Below, piece after piece: positions 62,186-64,000 of a stretch of 64,000 nucleotides of DNA (positions within the stretch are counted from its first letter, which is position 1; each line of letters opens with the position of its first letter). The translations under genes were made by a program, and so were the position numbers. Source of the stretch: Ovis canadensis (taxonomy: Eukaryota; Chordata; Mammalia; Artiodactyla; Bovidae); the NCBI RefSeq assembly GCF_042477335.2, contig NC_091246.1, positions 252,927,001-252,991,000 on the forward strand, written 5' to 3'. The notes under the pieces were generated by a model that saw nothing but the letters and a program-made list of their open reading frames with translations, was not told the origin of the DNA and ran no database searches.

Positions 62186-62903
62186 CGGCTTTGATTCTTT
62201 AGGTTAGATAAACAAGAAAATTACCAGGAGAGGAGGGAACAAAGACTGAAGGGCTGTGATCACATCTGGTTGGGTGAGGCAGAGAAAGATTTTAAGACAG
62301 GTGAGTTTCTGCTGGGGGTGTTAGAAAGGTGAGCCTATTTTTGGAATGGAGCAAGGAGCCGGGGTTGAGGGAAGGAAGCCTGGGGAGGGTTTGCTCTTGT
62401 GACTGAATCAAAAATAGCCAACTAACATCACAGCCACGACCTCACCCCAGAGCATGCCTGTATCTCCTTTATGTCTCTTCTGTCGCTGAGAACACAAAGC
62501 CTTTGTCCCTCTGAGAAAGGGTACCTGCCCCCAAGCTTATACACAAGAGGGAACAAACACATTAAGTTAATACAACAAAAATTTAATTGCAATTCAAAAA
62601 ATGCAGCCGAAAGAATGTGGAACATGCCACATATCTGGTTAAATGCATACAGTGCCAGCCGCAGGCATTCAAATGTGGGGGTCAACTCCCCCCTGAGGTT
62701 TCGACTGGGGAAATGGACAAGAGGCCAGCAGCATTGCGTAGGCAGGTTACAGTGTGTGTTTAGGGGTGGATCACTGCTCCGACGGTCTCAGCGACCTCTG
62801 TACTATTGGGATAACAAGTATGGCACCTGATATATACTTAGCATTCAATAATGGAAACTATTATCAGTATTCAAAATATAATCAGAGATGTTTGCAAACT
62901 GGT
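62186..62903. other. Unassigned; MIR-like 3' end at 62815-62880
   Basis: Most is unassigned. 'gtatggcacctgatatatac' followed by 'cattcaataatgg' and 'ctattatcagtatt' is a MIR 3' tail. The 119-codon plus frame 62471-62830 begins 'atgtctcttctgtcg' but has no domain. Confidence 0.4.
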
Positions 62904-62918
62904 TTAAGAGACACCAGG

Positions 62919-63118
62919 TTTCCCTGGTGGCTCAGTGGTAAAGCATCTGCCTGCAATGCAGGAGACAGGTTTGATCCCTGGGAGGGGAAAATCCCCTGGA
63001 GAAGTGAGGGGCAACCCATTCTAGTATCCTTGTCTGCAGAATCCCATGGACAGAGGAGCCTGGCAGGCTACAGTCCATAAGGTCGCAAAGAGTGGGAGAC
63101 GACTGAACGACCAACACC
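62919..63118 (+). mobile_element. Bov-tA SINE with 15-bp target duplication
   Basis: 'tttccctggtggctcagtgg' to 'gggagacgactgaacgacc', B box 'aggtttgatccctgg'. 'ttaagagacaccagg' at 62904-62918 and 'ttaagagaccccagg' at 63119-63133 (14 of 15). Confidence 0.96.
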
Positions 63119-63496
63119 TTAAGAGACCCCAGGAGACTGGAGAACTTGTCTTTTTAGGGTGGTAAATCTGAAAACAGATTTGAATGAATAAATGAATGCG
63201 TCTTTGGGTCGGCGCCGCCCTCTAGATCTGTTCTGCCCTCAAGTGCCCCGCACGCGGTTGATGAAATGGACCCCCACTCTGGGGCCAGCTGCATCTCAGC
63301 CTGTACGGTGGTGGGGAGGTCATCATTCGGGGCCGGGGAGTGGTAGCAGCCCAGGCTGAGCTTGGCGGGTGTCACATGCCGGAGGATCTCAGCTCAATTT
63401 CCCTGCGCAGGTCCCCAGCATCCGCGCGGTGCGTCTTTGGGCCCGAGGACCAGCCGGCTCGGCATAGCCCAGGCCGATCTCGGGACGAGAAGCTGG

Positions 63497-63502
63497 GGTA
63501 AG
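63497..63502 (+). other. Candidate 5' splice donor
   Basis: 'gctggg|gtaagc' places a donor-like GTAAG after 63497 on the plus strand in the CpG island. It would fit the end of a first exon transcribed rightward. No matching start site or acceptor is visible, so this is a motif match only. Confidence 0.3.
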
Positions 63503-63939
63503 CGGTGGAGGATCCCTCCTGGGTCCACTGCGTGGGCGACGTGCCGGTGCAAGCGCCGCCTCATCCGGGGAAGGTCGATCGAGGCCGCGCCACGCTGGAC
63601 TGGGGGTGGGTGCTAATGCACCTTCGGATGCTCTGGTCCCCAGCCCTTCCGGACCGAGGTCCCCCTCACTCCGCGGGAATCGGGGACCGCGGGAGCTGGG
63701 GTGGCTGAAAGAACAGGGTAGCCTCCTTGGCAAAGACCGCGGGGGAGGAGACTCCCTGGCGAGGGAAGCGAGCGCTGCCGAGGCCGCCGGTCCCTTTAAG
63801 AGGCCGGGCTGGCTCTGCGGAGATCCCACCTGACCGCCTGCCTGGTGCAGTTCTGCGGGCCGTGTCCCCGGGAGAAGGATCGGAGCCGGGCCGGGCCTCA
63901 GGACCCGGCGCAGGGGAGGGAGGGGTCCAGTCCGGAGCT

Positions 63940-63947
63940 GGGCGGGG
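63940..63947 (+). promoter_or_regulatory. GC box
   Basis: 'gggcgggg', the core Sp1/KLF site, in the CpG island. Confidence 0.6.
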
Positions 63948-63984
63948 CCTCCGGTTCCCGGAGCGCCGCAGTGGCAGGCTCGGT

Positions 63985-63992
63985 GGGCGGGG
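63985..63992 (+). promoter_or_regulatory. GC box
   Basis: Second 'gggcgggg', 45 bases after the first, eight bases from the window edge. Paired GC boxes suggest that a transcription start lies close by, probably just outside the window. Confidence 0.6.
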
Positions 63993-64000
63993 CGAGACGG

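Larger units (their letters stand above)
63340..64000. promoter_or_regulatory. CpG island, probable promoter/first-exon region
   Basis: CpG density rises abruptly after about 63340 and stays high to the window end, in contrast to the rest of the window. It contains two GC boxes, the motif 'tccctttaagagg' (63791-63803), and no recognisable repeat. Unmethylated CpG islands of this kind usually mark RNA polymerase II start sites, often of broadly expressed genes. Direction is not determined: a gene may run right beyond the edge or left. Open frames inside (for example 63389-63829 on the minus strand, non-ATG) are not evidence of coding in such GC-rich DNA. Confidence 0.8.

Noticed and set aside
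63389-63829. 146-codon minus-strand frame in the CpG island
   Set aside because: Begins at a non-ATG codon, Pro/Arg/Ala-rich low-information content; typical of CpG-island sequence.
1-64000. A novel defence, toxin or biosynthetic system
   Set aside because: Nothing beyond retroelement enzymes has recognisable motifs. The window is ruminant intergenic or intronic DNA and I see no gene set that could form such a system.

Overview
This is mammalian nuclear DNA from a ruminant. It carries many copies of BovB (an RTE-clade LINE), its SINE partner Bov-tA/BOV-A2, and tRNA-Glu-derived CHR-type SINEs, a combination expected in pecoran ruminants (cattle, sheep, goat, deer and relatives). Pan-mammalian MIR, L2, old L1 and hAT relics lie between them. 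Nothing in the window separates the ruminant species. Bacterial features (operons, ribosome binding sites, CRISPR, insertion sequences) are absent, and open frames of 60-250 codons here are mostly chance or retroelement frames. Repeat family names are given by recognising consensus phrases, not by a database search, so most boundaries are good to about 5-30 bases.

I found no host protein-coding gene that I can name. The only convincing coding sequence is decayed BovB endonuclease/reverse transcriptase, chiefly at 32072-34103 and 41297-43813, both interrupted by stops or frameshifts. No host exon set, tRNA gene or rRNA was seen. The one clear host regulatory feature is a CpG island at the right edge (about 63340-64000) with two GC boxes and a possible splice donor. 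It is probably the promoter and first-exon region of a gene continuing outside the window.

Layout: 1-9.7 kb holds a truncated BovB, MIR/L2 relics, an antisense L1 with a BOV-A2 inside, and a solo-LTR-like element (6262-7018). 9.7-18 kb is dominated by antisense ancient L1 (10.9-14.2 kb), an L1 3' end and several SINEs with target-site duplications. 18-24.7 kb holds two BovB 3' ends and an ancient antisense L2 that was entered in turn by L1, Bov-tA and BovB. 24.7-32 kb is mixed L2, L1 and SINE. 32-38.4 kb has a 2.0-kb BovB followed by long antisense L1. 38.4-44.6 kb ends in a younger BovB nested head-on inside an older, opposite-strand BovB. 44.6-54.2 kb is comparatively rich in unassigned sequence, with MIR/L2 relics, a hAT-type element, L1 ends and a second LTR-like element (51220-51562). 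54.2-63.1 kb is again SINE, BovB and L1 rich, and leads into the CpG island.

The window is best read as intergenic or intronic sequence whose structure records successive retrotransposition: MIR/L2 oldest, then ancient L1 and hAT elements, then CHR SINEs and younger L1, then BovB and Bov-tA. I did not find a new enzymatic or defence system. The most unusual observations are the BovB-in-BovB inverted structure, a 33-bp insertion with a target duplication that looks like a minimal retrotransposon tail, the multi-layer nesting at 19.8-23.6 kb, and the terminal CpG island.
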